Of a stretch of DNA of 64,000 nt, positions 34,374 through 42,986 are shown one piece after another. The DNA comes from Pelobacter sp. (GTDB lineage Bacteria > Desulfobacterota > Desulfuromonadia > Geobacterales > Pseudopelobacteraceae). The stretch covers positions 1 through 64,000 of the forward strand of contig JAVBXN010000030.1 of assembly GCA_030824515.1 (NCBI GenBank). Direction: 5' to 3'. The notes under the pieces are model-generated. The model worked only from the letters and a program-made list of their open reading frames with translations. It made no database searches and was not told the origin of the DNA. Numbering within the stretch: position 1 is the first letter of the stretch; the number at the start of each line of letters is the position of its first letter. The translations under genes and the position numbers were made by a program.

Positions 34374-35766
34374 TTTCCAACTCTCTGGATATACTCTGTT
34401 GAACCTTCTGGATTATCTTGTAGTAATCTTCATGCAGAACCGCTTCCGGATTGGCCGGATCGACCGGATAGACCGATAGCCAGCCACCCTGGCGCAACTT
34501 CCCTTCAAAACCCGACAAGGCCTCATTCAGCAGCAGGTACAGCTTGTCATGCACCCCATCGAACTCACCCGAGTCAAATCCCGGCATTTCAATGTTTTTC
34601 TGGAGCAGCTGCTCTCCGCCCATGCTGAACTGGCGGTAATCGAGCCGATTCTCGGAACCTTCCATGCGTGGCGCCAGCAGCGACACCGCTCTTCCGGCGT
34701 TGTTGGCAACAGCCATTCTGGCGGCGGTGTAGGCATCGGAACGGTTGGTCAGGCCGTAGAGTGTGGAACAGAGCATGTCGCTGACGCAGTCGCCATGCAG
34801 AAAACCGCGCGCGGCGCGATCGGATGTTTCGAAGTAGAAACTGCGTCCCTCCGGCTTTTCCGTAAGAAGTGAGCCGCATATATGACAGCGCTCGGCCAGC
34901 CCTTCCAGTCGCGCCAGATAAGATTCTTTTTTGCGGGATTCCTTTTCAAGCAACCATTTGTGATACAGGCAGGATCTGGTTTCCTCTGTCGTATCAAAAC
35001 TCCTTAAAATATCACGGGATATCTCCAGGAACTGGCTGTGAACCTCGGTGCCGCGGGCGTGGGTCAAAATCGGATAGATCTTGCCGTCCGGATTGGTGTT
35101 GAGGCTTTCCACCTTGGGGCTCTTTGAAATGTAGGAATCAAGGCAGCGATATCCGCGATTGACGGCGAAGGCGCGCAAAAGGGTCTTTTGGTCCTTGAAG
35201 ATACCTTCGAACTTGATGCGTGAGTCGATCAGGCAGGGGAGCAGGGCCAGAGATTTCTTGTCGATGCCGCGCTGGTCGAACAGGGCAAAGATGTTCTTGC
35301 AGTTCTCCAGGCTGGGCATGTCCTTGACCGGAATCAGCACCCTGTCGGCGGCATACAGGGCATTCTGGGTCAGGATGTTCAGGTCGGGACGGGTGTCGAT
35401 GATGACTATCCCGGACAGTCCCGATTCGGCCAGCATCCTTGTCAGCGTCATCGGCCCCTTGAAACGCTCGTGAATATCAGCCAGTTCGGTCGAGGAGGGG
35501 ATGTATCCGACGCCGTATTGTCCTACCTGAACAACTTCCCGTGCGGGTGCGCCCATCAGCAGCGCATGTACGTCGGCGGATTCGTCCTGGGCTTTTCTTA
35601 TCTCGAACATTTTGTCGATCGTGAAGTGGTTGTCGAAGGAGAGGATCGTAACCGGCATGTCTTCACGCATGGCCTTCAGATAAATAGCCAGGTTGGTGGC
35701 AAGTGTGGTCTTGCCCACACCGCCTTTCTCCGAAGAAATGGTTATGGTATATGGGTATGAATGCAT
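34366..35766 (-). CDS. ParA/MinD-like ATPase with C-terminal extension containing a CXXC knuckle
   Basis: The 466-residue protein starts with the deviant Walker A SSEKGGVGKTTLATNLA and has IVIIDTRPDLNILTQNAL (Walker B-like) and VLIPVKDMPSLENC, placing it in the ParA/MinD superfamily. The C-terminal part (about 265-466) carries CHICGSLL followed by a later Cys (HGDCVSDMLC), a possible metal-binding knuckle, and is not recognised. There is no partner parB gene nearby. I chose ATG 35766; a TTG nine codons upstream (35793) is possible. Its role may be positioning of an envelope complex rather than DNA partition; this is speculation. Confidence 0.8.
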   Translation of the reverse strand: MHSYPYTITISSEKGGVGKTTLATNLAIYLKAMREDMPVTILSFDNHFTIDKMFEIRKAQDESADVHALLMGAPAREVVQVGQYGVGYIPSSTELADIHERFKGPMTLTRMLAESGLSGIVIIDTRPDLNILTQNALYAADRVLIPVKDMPSLENCKNIFALFDQRGIDKKSLALLPCLIDSRIKFEGIFKDQKTLLRAFAVNRGYRCLDSYISKSPKVESLNTNPDGKIYPILTHARGTEVHSQFLEISRDILRSFDTTEETRSCLYHKWLLEKESRKKESYLARLEGLAERCHICGSLLTEKPEGRSFYFETSDRAARGFLHGDCVSDMLCSTLYGLTNRSDAYTAARMAVANNAGRAVSLLAPRMEGSENRLDYRQFSMGGEQLLQKNIEMPGFDSGEFDGVHDKLYLLLNEALSGFEGKLRQGGWLSVYPVDPANPEAVLHEDYYKIIQKVQQSISRELEIT

Positions 35767-35933
35767 GGTAAGTACCGCCGTATATGTTGTCAAATTGTGT
35801 ATTTTTTCGCAGGGAAGCAGATACTAGTCAATTTACGGTAACCGGTCAACCGTTTGATGTCGTCAGGCTTGCCCAGCTTATGGATAATGTCTGTACCCTA
35901 TTGTGAAAAGTCGTTCTAATGAGCTTTTTTAGC

Positions 35934-35961
35934 TTGACATATGCCCTTTTTATCTTAGTAT
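35934..35961 (+). promoter_or_regulatory. Sigma-70 promoter of the hydrogenase operon
   Basis: A perfect -35 TTGACA (35934-35939) and TAGTAT (35956-35961) are 16 bases apart. The predicted start is near 35968, about 50 bases before the first gene. Confidence 0.65.
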
Positions 35962-35968
35962 CCAGTGA

Positions 35969-35976
35969 TGTATACA
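35969..35976. promoter_or_regulatory. TGTATACA palindrome at predicted transcription start of hydrogenase operon
   Basis: The eight-base palindrome lies directly at the predicted +1 of the hydrogenase operon, a repressor-like position. It matches the TNGTNNNACNA-type core of FadR-class GntR regulators. The same octamer is present at citrate synthase (45362) and at the sigma-54 cassette (5614). Confidence 0.45.
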
Positions 35977-36019
35977 GATTAATACGTAATCCGCAGATGA
36001 CTTTCAAGGATGAAAGGAT

Positions 36020-36541
36020 ATGGATCGTATGTCAGAGATTTCAGAGTCTCGCGCCTCCCTCCAGGAAACCATGACTTTCCTTGGCGCCATCGCCAGCGGT
36101 CTTGAAGAGGCCATCGGTGAATCGGCAAACAGTATTTCCTACCTGGCCGGCAAACGTCTCGGTACGCGTCTTTCAGAAGGCATTGAAAAAACCGATGATG
36201 TTGAACAGGCTCTCTGTTCAGTCCGCAAAGTCCTGCTTGACAATGGCTGCCTCTGGCATTTCGAGGCCTTCAAAACCCATGATCGTCCCGAGATGGTCAT
36301 GTCTGCCGATGACGGACAGGATATCAACCTGGTTTTCCGCGACTGCATGATCCGCCAGACACTCTTCAAATTTGGTCACCATCAGAAGGGTTCCCTCTGC
36401 AACATGATGTTCGGTTTTTTTTCCGGGGCGCTTCAGAACGTGATGGGGCACGACTCCACCCTCGAAATCCTGCACGCCGGCGAAAACGCCTGTTACAAGC
36501 GGTTGGTAATCCATTCAGCTGCCGTAAAGGAGGTCCTGTGA
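36020..36541 (+). CDS. V4R-like small-molecule-binding protein, hydrogenase operon
   Basis: The 173-residue protein has a helical N-terminal part and a C-terminal alpha/beta region with conserved Cys-containing segments VFRDCMIRQ, GSLCNMMFGFFSGALQ and NACYKRLVI. This pattern resembles the V4R (4-vinyl reductase) domain, which binds small ligands and sometimes metal or iron-sulfur. A paralogue is encoded in the same operon after the ferredoxin gene. ATG 36020 is used; ATG 36029 is an alternative. The stop overlaps the hydrogenase small-subunit GTG start. Function is not established; a sensor or assembly role is inferred from context. Confidence 0.6.
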   Translation: MDRMSEISESRASLQETMTFLGAIASGLEEAIGESANSISYLAGKRLGTRLSEGIEKTDDVEQALCSVRKVLLDNGCLWHFEAFKTHDRPEMVMSADDGQDINLVFRDCMIRQTLFKFGHHQKGSLCNMMFGFFSGALQNVMGHDSTLEILHAGENACYKRLVIHSAAVKEVL

Positions 36542-37491
36542 GTTCCGTACCTGTCAATATCGAATGGTTAAGCGACTGTTCCGGCTGTCATATCGCCATC
36601 ATCGACCTGCACGAGAAACTGTTGGCCGTTCTGAACGAGATCAGCATCCAGCGTTGCCCGGTGCTGACCGATGTCAAGGATTATCCCCATGCGACCCTGG
36701 GGCTTATTTCCGGCGCAATCCGTTCGGAGCATGACCGTCATGCGGCCGAGGAGATGCGCAAGAGCTGCGATGTGGTGATCGCCTGGGGGTCCTGCGCGGT
36801 CTACGGCGGTATTGCCGGCGCAGGCAACGTGCATACCTGCGCGGATATCTTCGACTCCGTCTATGTCAACAACAAGACTACCATCACCACGGCCTGTCCT
36901 CACAGTGACAAGATATCCAACCTTGAAGCGAGTGTTACTCCGCTGGATAATGCCATAGATGTTGACCTCTATCTCCCCGGCTGCCCACCCCATTCCGCCT
37001 TTGTTTTCGATGCGCTGCTGGCCATCCTGGAGGGACGTTCGCCCAGGACCGCAACCGGCGAGTCGGTTTGTGCCAGGTGCAAGCGCCGCATGGAGAAAAC
37101 CGAGGTTGATCGCATCAAGAAAAACTCCGAAGGCGTTCCTGATCGCGAGCAATGCCTGCTGAGCCAGGGCTATCTCTGTATGGGGTCGGTAACCCTTGAC
37201 CGCTGCATGGCTCCCTGCCCGCAGAACGGCGTCACCTGTACCGGTTGCGCCGGTGCCACCATGCAGGTACTGGCCGAACCAAACCGTGATATCCGCACCG
37301 AAATCGCCGAGAGGATGTCCCGTTTGACCAAAATACCCAGGGAGGCAATTGTCAGGGAGATCGAAAAGACCTCCAAGACACATTACTCCTATACCATGTC
37401 ATCCCCGATGATCGGAGAGAAGCCGACTTTCCTGATCCAGAAGTGGACCGATGAGGAAAGGAACGACTATGAACAAGACCATAACTATTGA
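36538..37491 (+). CDS. [NiFe] hydrogenase small subunit (MvhG/group 3-like)
   Basis: The 317-residue iron-sulfur subunit has the proximal-cluster cysteines in SDCSGCHIA, WGSCAVYGG and LPGCPPH, and a C-terminal set (VCARC, QCLL, LCMG, RCMAPCP, TCTGCAG) like MvhG/FrhG. There is no twin-arginine signal, so the enzyme should be cytoplasmic. It starts at GTG 36538 with AAAGGAGGTCCT upstream. It overlaps the large-subunit gene by 23 bases. Confidence 0.88.
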   Translation: MSSVPVNIEWLSDCSGCHIAIIDLHEKLLAVLNEISIQRCPVLTDVKDYPHATLGLISGAIRSEHDRHAAEEMRKSCDVVIAWGSCAVYGGIAGAGNVHTCADIFDSVYVNNKTTITTACPHSDKISNLEASVTPLDNAIDVDLYLPGCPPHSAFVFDALLAILEGRSPRTATGESVCARCKRRMEKTEVDRIKKNSEGVPDREQCLLSQGYLCMGSVTLDRCMAPCPQNGVTCTGCAGATMQVLAEPNRDIRTEIAERMSRLTKIPREAIVREIEKTSKTHYSYTMSSPMIGEKPTFLIQKWTDEERNDYEQDHNY

Positions 37492-38896
37492 TCCCGTCAC
37501 CCGTATTGAGGGACACGCCAAGGTCTTCATCAATCTTACCGGTGAAGGGCAGTTGGAGTCCGCCGGCCTGGTGGTGAACGAACTGCGCGGTTTTGAACGC
37601 ATCCTGACCGGCATGGACGCCGACCGGATGCCGCTTATCACGGCCCGTATCTGCGGGGTCTGTCCTACCGCCCACCATCTGGCCGCCAGCAACGCACTGG
37701 ACAATGCCGCCGGGGTTACCTCGCCTCCGGCTGCGCAGTTGCTGCGCGAGCTGATGTACATGGGGCACCTGATCCATTCCCACTGCCTTTCGGTATTCGT
37801 TCTGCAGGGGCCGGACCTGGTGCTTGGACTTGACGCCGATCCTGCCATCCGCAATGTGGTCGGCGTGGTGCAGGCGGTGCCGGAAATTGCAAAAAAAGCG
37901 CTGCAATGCCGTTCCATCGGCCAGAAAATCAATGAAATAGTCGGCGGCAGGGGAACCCACCCGGTCACTTCGGTTGCCGGTGGAATCGCCTTTGTACTGG
38001 ATAGTGACAATGAGCGCCAGTTGAGAGAGATGACCGACGAGGCGCTTGCACTGTCGCTGGAACTGTTGCCGGTAGTCAAGCAGCTTCTGTTAAAGCAGAT
38101 CGAATTGCATCCTGCGATGTTATCCGAATGGGTAGTGCCGGCCTGGAGCGCCGGGACGGTGCAACCGGACGGAACAATTGATTTTTTGAACGGGGAAATC
38201 CGGGCGGTGGATATGGCCGGGAATACCGTTCTCCAGTTCCCGACCCGTGATTATGACCAGTACCTGTCCGAGTCGGTTCTGGACTGGTCATACATGAAGC
38301 AGGTCGCGATCCTTAAGGATGATCAGCGCCATGACTACCGGGTCGGTCCGCTGGCGCGTTTTAATGCCACTGATCGCTATGGGACTCCAGAGGCGGATCG
38401 TGAACGTGAGGAATTTATCCGGACGGTTGGGCGTCCCTGTCATGCAAACGTGATGCAGGCCTATGTCCGCTTGATCGAACTGGTCTACTTTGCTGAGCGG
38501 GCACGCAAGATACTGGCGATGCCGGAGATCCATGGAGAAACGCGCATACCGGTCAAGTTCCCCGGTGGTCGCGGAGTGGGGCATGTGGAGGCGGCGCGGG
38601 GCACCCTGATCCATGACTATGAAATTGATGAAAACGGGATCGTAAGGTCCGCCAACCTGATCGTGGCTACCCAACAGAACTATGCCCTGATCAACAAGAC
38701 CATCGCCCAGGCGGCAACCTCGCATGTGATCAACCGCCCGGATGATCAGGCGCTGCTCAACGCGGTGGAATTCGGCATCCGCTGTTACGACCCCTGTCTT
38801 TCCTGCGCCACCCACGCCTTGGGCGGCATGCCGCTGGAAATAGCGATCACCCGGGGCAATGCCGCTCCGCGGGCCATCAGGAGAAATGTGATATGA
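37469..38896 (+). CDS. [NiFe] hydrogenase large subunit (MvhA/group 3-like)
   Basis: The 475-residue subunit carries both nickel-binding motifs: RICGVCPTAHH (about 60-70) and DPCLSCATH (about 440-448). About 27 residues follow the second motif, the tail that a maturation protease removes; such a protease gene is in the operon. The N-terminus ITIDPVTRIEGHAKVFI is typical of F420-non-reducing/group 3 enzymes. ATG 37469 follows AGGAACGAC. It should oxidise or produce H2 in the cytoplasm, with electrons passing to the ferredoxin encoded next or another partner. Confidence 0.9.
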   Translation: MNKTITIDPVTRIEGHAKVFINLTGEGQLESAGLVVNELRGFERILTGMDADRMPLITARICGVCPTAHHLAASNALDNAAGVTSPPAAQLLRELMYMGHLIHSHCLSVFVLQGPDLVLGLDADPAIRNVVGVVQAVPEIAKKALQCRSIGQKINEIVGGRGTHPVTSVAGGIAFVLDSDNERQLREMTDEALALSLELLPVVKQLLLKQIELHPAMLSEWVVPAWSAGTVQPDGTIDFLNGEIRAVDMAGNTVLQFPTRDYDQYLSESVLDWSYMKQVAILKDDQRHDYRVGPLARFNATDRYGTPEADREREEFIRTVGRPCHANVMQAYVRLIELVYFAERARKILAMPEIHGETRIPVKFPGGRGVGHVEAARGTLIHDYEIDENGIVRSANLIVATQQNYALINKTIAQAATSHVINRPDDQALLNAVEFGIRCYDPCLSCATHALGGMPLEIAITRGNAAPRAIRRNVI

Positions 38897-39147
38897 AACT
38901 TGAAATCTCCGTCCATGAACAGGCCTGCCGCGGCTGCCAGATGTGTGTTGATGTCTGCCCGACCAAGGTTTTCGAGTTTGACGAAGAGAAACGGCTCTGT
39001 GTCGTCAAGCATGAAGACGATTGTATCGCCTGCCTGAGCTGCGCTTATATCTGCCCCTCCGGTGCGATTACCCATACCGGCTACCATGTTGTCAAAAACT
39101 TTTACCGTGATCTGGCTTTCTGCAACAAGATGGAGAAGTTCATATGA
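38893..39147 (+). CDS. 2[4Fe-4S] ferredoxin, hydrogenase-linked
   Basis: The 84-residue protein has two CxxCxxCxxxC motifs, CRGCQMCVDVCP and CIACLSCAYICP, each binding a [4Fe-4S] cluster. It overlaps the large-subunit gene by four bases and the next start by four bases. It probably carries electrons between the hydrogenase and a soluble or membrane partner. Confidence 0.9.
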   Translation: MKLEISVHEQACRGCQMCVDVCPTKVFEFDEEKRLCVVKHEDDCIACLSCAYICPSGAITHTGYHVVKNFYRDLAFCNKMEKFI

Positions 39148-39605
39148 ATACCCTTAACGCAGCCGATGTCACCCTTGAGGATCACACCACGGCGCTTAAC
39201 GAAGTCTCTTTCCTGATGGATATCTTTGCCGCCACGATCGACAATATCATGGGAGGGGCTACGGCACCGGTCGGCAGGATCGCGGGACGTGAGATGGCCC
39301 GGAAACTCCCGATCAATCTCGACAATCCGGCTCTCGAAGATGTTATTGAGGTGCTCTCTGCCAGGATGAAGGGCGGTTTTGCCTTTTCTCTGGAAGGTTC
39401 CGGGGCAGATAGAGAACTGGTCTTTGATCGCTGTGCGCTGCGGGATGTTTGTGCGCTTCGCGGACTTCAGACCGGCACTGCGCTCTGTCATCTTTTTCAT
39501 TCATATTTTGACGGGATTGTGAACGAATTGATCTGTCGTCCGGTAAAGACCGAGATTACCTCTTGCGATGGTCCTCAATGCCGTTTGAAAATCAGAGTCC
39601 AGTAG
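39144..39605 (+). CDS. Second V4R-like protein of the hydrogenase operon
   Basis: The 153-residue protein is a paralogue of the first gene of the operon: the spacing of LVFDRCALRDVC, GTALCHLFHSYFDGIV and CDGPQCRLKI matches the segments seen there. Like its partner it has a helical N-terminus and a V4R-like Cys-bearing C-terminus. The ATG overlaps the ferredoxin stop. Having two such proteins in a hydrogenase operon is unusual; they may form a heterodimer, bind a small molecule or aid assembly. Confidence 0.6.
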   Translation: MNTLNAADVTLEDHTTALNEVSFLMDIFAATIDNIMGGATAPVGRIAGREMARKLPINLDNPALEDVIEVLSARMKGGFAFSLEGSGADRELVFDRCALRDVCALRGLQTGTALCHLFHSYFDGIVNELICRPVKTEITSCDGPQCRLKIRVQ

Positions 39606-40093
39606 CTGGCAGGCTGGTTGAAGGAACGCTGATCGTCTGCATCGGCAACGATCTGGTTGCGGATGATGCCGCCGGACATGAAATATATCTGCGTTTACTA
39701 AATCGGGAGCTTCCGGCAGCGGTCAGGCTGGAATATGCCGCAGTTGGCGGAATTGCCCTGCTGGACCGACTGACCGGACTGGAGTCAGCAATGATCGTAG
39801 TGGATGCGGTGCAGTTCGGTTCACCCCCGGGAACGGTTCACTGTCTCAACTGGGATGAACTGCCGGACCTGGGGGTGGGCGCCATGTCCGGCCATGATAT
39901 CGGATTGAGGGAAACGGTTGCAATCGGGAGACTGCTCTATCCGGAAAAACTGCCGGAACGCATTATGCTGGTTGGAGTCGAAGGGCGCTGTTTCAACCGG
40001 ACCAGGGATGCGATGACGCCGGAGACGGCCGCCGCGCTGGATGATGCCGTACATTTGATCAGGAATCTGCTCATGCATCAGGGGGAACCATAA
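39578..40093 (+). CDS. Hydrogenase maturation endopeptidase (HyaD/HycI family)
   Basis: The product of about 171 residues has the M52 family motifs VCIGNDLVADDAAGHEI, IVVDAVQFG and MSGHDIGL, with the acidic and His residues that grip nickel. It should clip the C-terminal tail of the large subunit once nickel is inserted. ATG 39578 is preferred; TTG 39563 is an upstream alternative. It overlaps the second V4R-like gene by 28 bases. Confidence 0.88.
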   Translation: MPFENQSPVAGRLVEGTLIVCIGNDLVADDAAGHEIYLRLLNRELPAAVRLEYAAVGGIALLDRLTGLESAMIVVDAVQFGSPPGTVHCLNWDELPDLGVGAMSGHDIGLRETVAIGRLLYPEKLPERIMLVGVEGRCFNRTRDAMTPETAAALDDAVHLIRNLLMHQGEP

Positions 40094-40094
40094 T

Positions 40095-41702
40095 ATGAAT
40101 ATTACAGCCTCACCAGCCGAAATTGCCAAGCCGATGACCGCCTACGAGGAAATTCAACGCCTGGCTGAAGCGATGATGAACGGTGAACTGGGGGCGCGTG
40201 GCAATTGCGACGCATACCAGGGTGCCGACTCCGAGTTGATCGCCTTGGTGAACCGGATGCTTGATACGCTGATTGCGCCCCTGCATCTGGCGGCGGATTC
40301 CATTGCCGAGATCGCCCACGGCCGGATTCCTCCTTTTGTGATTGATGAATACAAGGGCGAGTACAATGATATCAAGCGCAACCTGAATTCACTTCTGGCT
40401 ACCCTCTACGGCATGCATCACGAAACCCAGCATCTGATCGGCAACATCCAGGAAGGACGTTTACGTACACGAGGAAACGACTGGGATTTCGAGGGCATCT
40501 GGCGCGATCTGATCTGCGGTGTCAACGGCACGCTAGATGCGGTTATCGATCCGGTCAGCGAAGCCAGCGCCGTATTGGGACGCCTAGCCGCCTATGACCT
40601 GGGCGCGCGTATGCAGGGCAAGTATCGCGGTGAACATGCGGTTATCAAGAAGGCGATGAACACGACCGCCGAATCGCTCCATTCGGCGATTTCCCAGGTT
40701 TCCGAAACCGTCGATCTGGTGTCGGATGTCGGCAGCCGTATCACCCAGAGCAGCGAGATAGTCTCGAAAGGGGCGCTGGAACAGGGGCTGCAGTTGTCGG
40801 AGACCTCTGCCAACATGCTGCGCATATCTGAAAGCTCGACCAAGAGTGCCCAGAGCACTGTTGATGCCAGGCGTAGCGCGCAATCCGCCAGCGATTCGAT
40901 CACAAAGGCAAAAGACGCGATGAGCCGCATGCTGGACGCAATGAGCGAAATTCGTGGCTCTGCCGATAATACTGCAAACATAATCCAGGAGATTGATGCG
41001 ATCGCAAAGGAGACCGACTCGCTCTCCTCGGGTGCTTCGGCCAAGGCGGTAAGGATGCGCACGTCCGCCGGAGGTTTCGGTGTGGTGGCGTCGGAAATAA
41101 GAAGGCTTTCGCTGCAGTGCAAAGACGTCGTCAGCCGGCTTGAGGTTTTCAGCGCACGGATAGATCCGATTATCTCTACGCTTGAACCGGCCGAGGCTGA
41201 ACAGCTGAAAAATGATTTCCAGTATCTGATCGAGGATCTGGACAATGTTGCGATGATGTCGAACCTGCTGGGTGTGAATGCCGCCATTGAAGCGGCTCAT
41301 GTGGAAGGGGCCGGAAACGATTTTAAAATTGTCACCGAAGATATCCAGGTCCTGGCAAAGCGCTCCACGGATGCTGCCAGGCGGACCGAAGTACTGATTC
41401 AATCTTCGGTCAAACTCGCCAGAAACGGGGAACTGCTCTCCAGGGAAATTGATTCTAACCTTGTCGGGGCGGTTGAAGGCGCGCGTACGATCGGCCTGCT
41501 AACTGACGAGATCTCCCGCGCCAGCCTTGAACAGGCCAATGGTCTCAATCAGATCAGCCAGGCCGTGGAACAGCTCAATGCCGTGACCAACCAGAACACC
41601 GAAAGCGCGGTGGAGTCTTCCGACGCCGCCAAAAATCTTGCACGTCAGGTGAAAAAATTGAGTGCGACCGTCAACAAGTTTCAACTTGGAGCCCAGGTTT
41701 AG
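40095..41702 (+). CDS. Soluble chemoreceptor-like protein with HAMP-type repeats and two signalling-tip segments
   Basis: The 535-residue protein has no membrane helix. The N-terminal third has HAMP-like helices (about 20-180, with NRMLDTLIAPLHLAADSI and IKRNLNSLLATL). The rest is a methyl-accepting-type coiled coil. Two segments resemble the conserved receptor tip: a degraded one, EIDAIAKETDSLSSG to GGFGVVASEIRRLS (about 296-340), and a better one, NLLGVNAAIEAAHVEGAG to DFKIVTEDIQVLAKRS (about 387-425). It starts one base after the protease stop, so it belongs to the hydrogenase operon and ends at a terminator. It could signal hydrogenase state to a Che-like pathway; that is inference. Confidence 0.75.
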   Translation: MNITASPAEIAKPMTAYEEIQRLAEAMMNGELGARGNCDAYQGADSELIALVNRMLDTLIAPLHLAADSIAEIAHGRIPPFVIDEYKGEYNDIKRNLNSLLATLYGMHHETQHLIGNIQEGRLRTRGNDWDFEGIWRDLICGVNGTLDAVIDPVSEASAVLGRLAAYDLGARMQGKYRGEHAVIKKAMNTTAESLHSAISQVSETVDLVSDVGSRITQSSEIVSKGALEQGLQLSETSANMLRISESSTKSAQSTVDARRSAQSASDSITKAKDAMSRMLDAMSEIRGSADNTANIIQEIDAIAKETDSLSSGASAKAVRMRTSAGGFGVVASEIRRLSLQCKDVVSRLEVFSARIDPIISTLEPAEAEQLKNDFQYLIEDLDNVAMMSNLLGVNAAIEAAHVEGAGNDFKIVTEDIQVLAKRSTDAARRTEVLIQSSVKLARNGELLSREIDSNLVGAVEGARTIGLLTDEISRASLEQANGLNQISQAVEQLNAVTNQNTESAVESSDAAKNLARQVKKLSATVNKFQLGAQV

Positions 41703-41733
41703 CGGGTTTTTTGCTGCAAGCTTTTCAAAAAAT

Positions 41734-41763
41734 GGCGGCCTCTCAACTGGGGCCGTTTTTTTG
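41734..41763 (+). terminator. Rho-independent terminator of hydrogenase operon
   Basis: A GGCGGCCTC / GGGGCCG stem is followed by seven T residues, about 30 bases after the chemoreceptor-like gene stop. Confidence 0.82.
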
Positions 41764-41852
41764 TCTGTATCAACGGCTTGCATTTTGTCCGTTAAGAGAT
41801 AGTATGCATCACGATGGTCAAAGCGGTCATTATTTAAGAGGGGGGCAGGCAA

Positions 41853-42983
41853 ATGGGATTGTGGGACAAACTCAAGGGCGAACTGATAGATATCATCCAG
41901 TGGCTGGACGATACCAATGACACCATGGTCTATCGCTTTGAACGTTATGGCAACGAGATCAAGTACAACGCCAAGCTGGTTGTGCGTGAAGGGCAGATGG
42001 CGGCCTTCATAAACGAGGGGCAGCTGGCTGATGTGTTCAAACCGGGCACTTACACCCTTGAAACCAGGAACCTGCCGGTGCTGGCAACCCTGCAGGGTTG
42101 GAAATACGGTTTTGAGAGCCCTTTCAAGGCAGAGGTGTATTTCTGCAGCACGCGTCAGTTTACCAATCTCAAGTGGGGCACACCCGGACCCTGTACGATG
42201 CGCGACCCGGAGTTCGGGGCGGTGCGGGTGACCGCCTTTGGCCTGTATTCGCTCAAGATCAAGGAGCCGGCAACTTTCATCAGGGAGATCGTCGGCACGG
42301 AAGGGAATTTCAGTACCGACTCGATCGAGGACAATCTGCGCGGCAAGATCGGTACGCGGATAAAAGAGGTTATGCCGGATTCCGGTATCTCCGTTATCGA
42401 CCTGGAAAGCAAGGTCGTGCAGTTGGGTGAGACGCTGAAAGCCCTGATAGCGCCGGCCTTTGAGGCCTTCGGGCTGGAGCTGGCGGAAGTACAGGTACAG
42501 GATATCGGGCTGCCGGAAGAAGTTGAACGGGCTATCGACAAGGCCGGAGCAATCAGGGCCTTGGGCAGCATGCAGACCTATACGCAATACGAGACCGCCA
42601 GTGCTATTCGCGATGCGGCCAGCAATCCGGGCGGGCTGGCCGCGGCCGGAGTCGGCGTCGGGATGGGGTTGGGCATGGGGGGGCAGATGGCCGGAGCAAT
42701 GGGCGGTCTGTTCAACGCGCAGGGGCAACCGCAGACTACTCAGGGTGGCGATGCGACGCCACCTCCGCTGCCTCCGAAGGTGCAGCTCTATGTGGCAATC
42801 AATGGACAGCAATCCGGCCCATTCGAAATGCCGGCGATACAGCAGATGGTTCTGTCGGGGCAGGTCACCCGAGAAACGCTGGTCTGGAAACAGGGGATGT
42901 CTTCCTGGGCGGCAGCCGGACAACAGCAGGATCTGGATGTGTTGTTTGCCGCGGTTCCACCGCCGTTGCCGCCTGCAGCGTAG
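41853..42983 (+). CDS. SPFH-domain protein with C-terminal GYF_2 (DUF4339) domain
   Basis: The 376-residue protein has an SPFH/band-7-type domain (about 1-235; virion-core/YdjI-like) with TRQFTNLKWGTPGPC, then a Gly/Ala/Met-rich segment (about 265-290), a Pro-rich linker (ATPPPLPPK) and a GYF_2 domain (about 310-360; QQSGPFEMPAIQQM, LVWKQGMSSW). It has no membrane helix. It is paired with a zinc-ribbon membrane protein three bases downstream, a common partnership for this SPFH type. It may form a membrane-proximal scaffold. GAGGGGGG precedes the ATG. Confidence 0.82.
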   Translation: MGLWDKLKGELIDIIQWLDDTNDTMVYRFERYGNEIKYNAKLVVREGQMAAFINEGQLADVFKPGTYTLETRNLPVLATLQGWKYGFESPFKAEVYFCSTRQFTNLKWGTPGPCTMRDPEFGAVRVTAFGLYSLKIKEPATFIREIVGTEGNFSTDSIEDNLRGKIGTRIKEVMPDSGISVIDLESKVVQLGETLKALIAPAFEAFGLELAEVQVQDIGLPEEVERAIDKAGAIRALGSMQTYTQYETASAIRDAASNPGGLAAAGVGVGMGLGMGGQMAGAMGGLFNAQGQPQTTQGGDATPPPLPPKVQLYVAINGQQSGPFEMPAIQQMVLSGQVTRETLVWKQGMSSWAAAGQQQDLDVLFAAVPPPLPPAA

Positions 42984-42986
42984 AGT

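Noticed and set aside
35835-35853. ACGGT-N9-ACCGT inverted repeat between the ParA-like and hydrogenase genes
   Set aside because: Arms are only five bases and the site is not placed relative to a convincing promoter; too weak to call an operator.
41499-42923. Long minus-strand frame (474 codons) opposite the SPFH gene
   Set aside because: It is a shadow frame of a GC-rich gene: the composition is rich in His, Arg, Pro and Gln, there is no ribosome site, and it spans the terminator and intergenic gap at 41703-41852.
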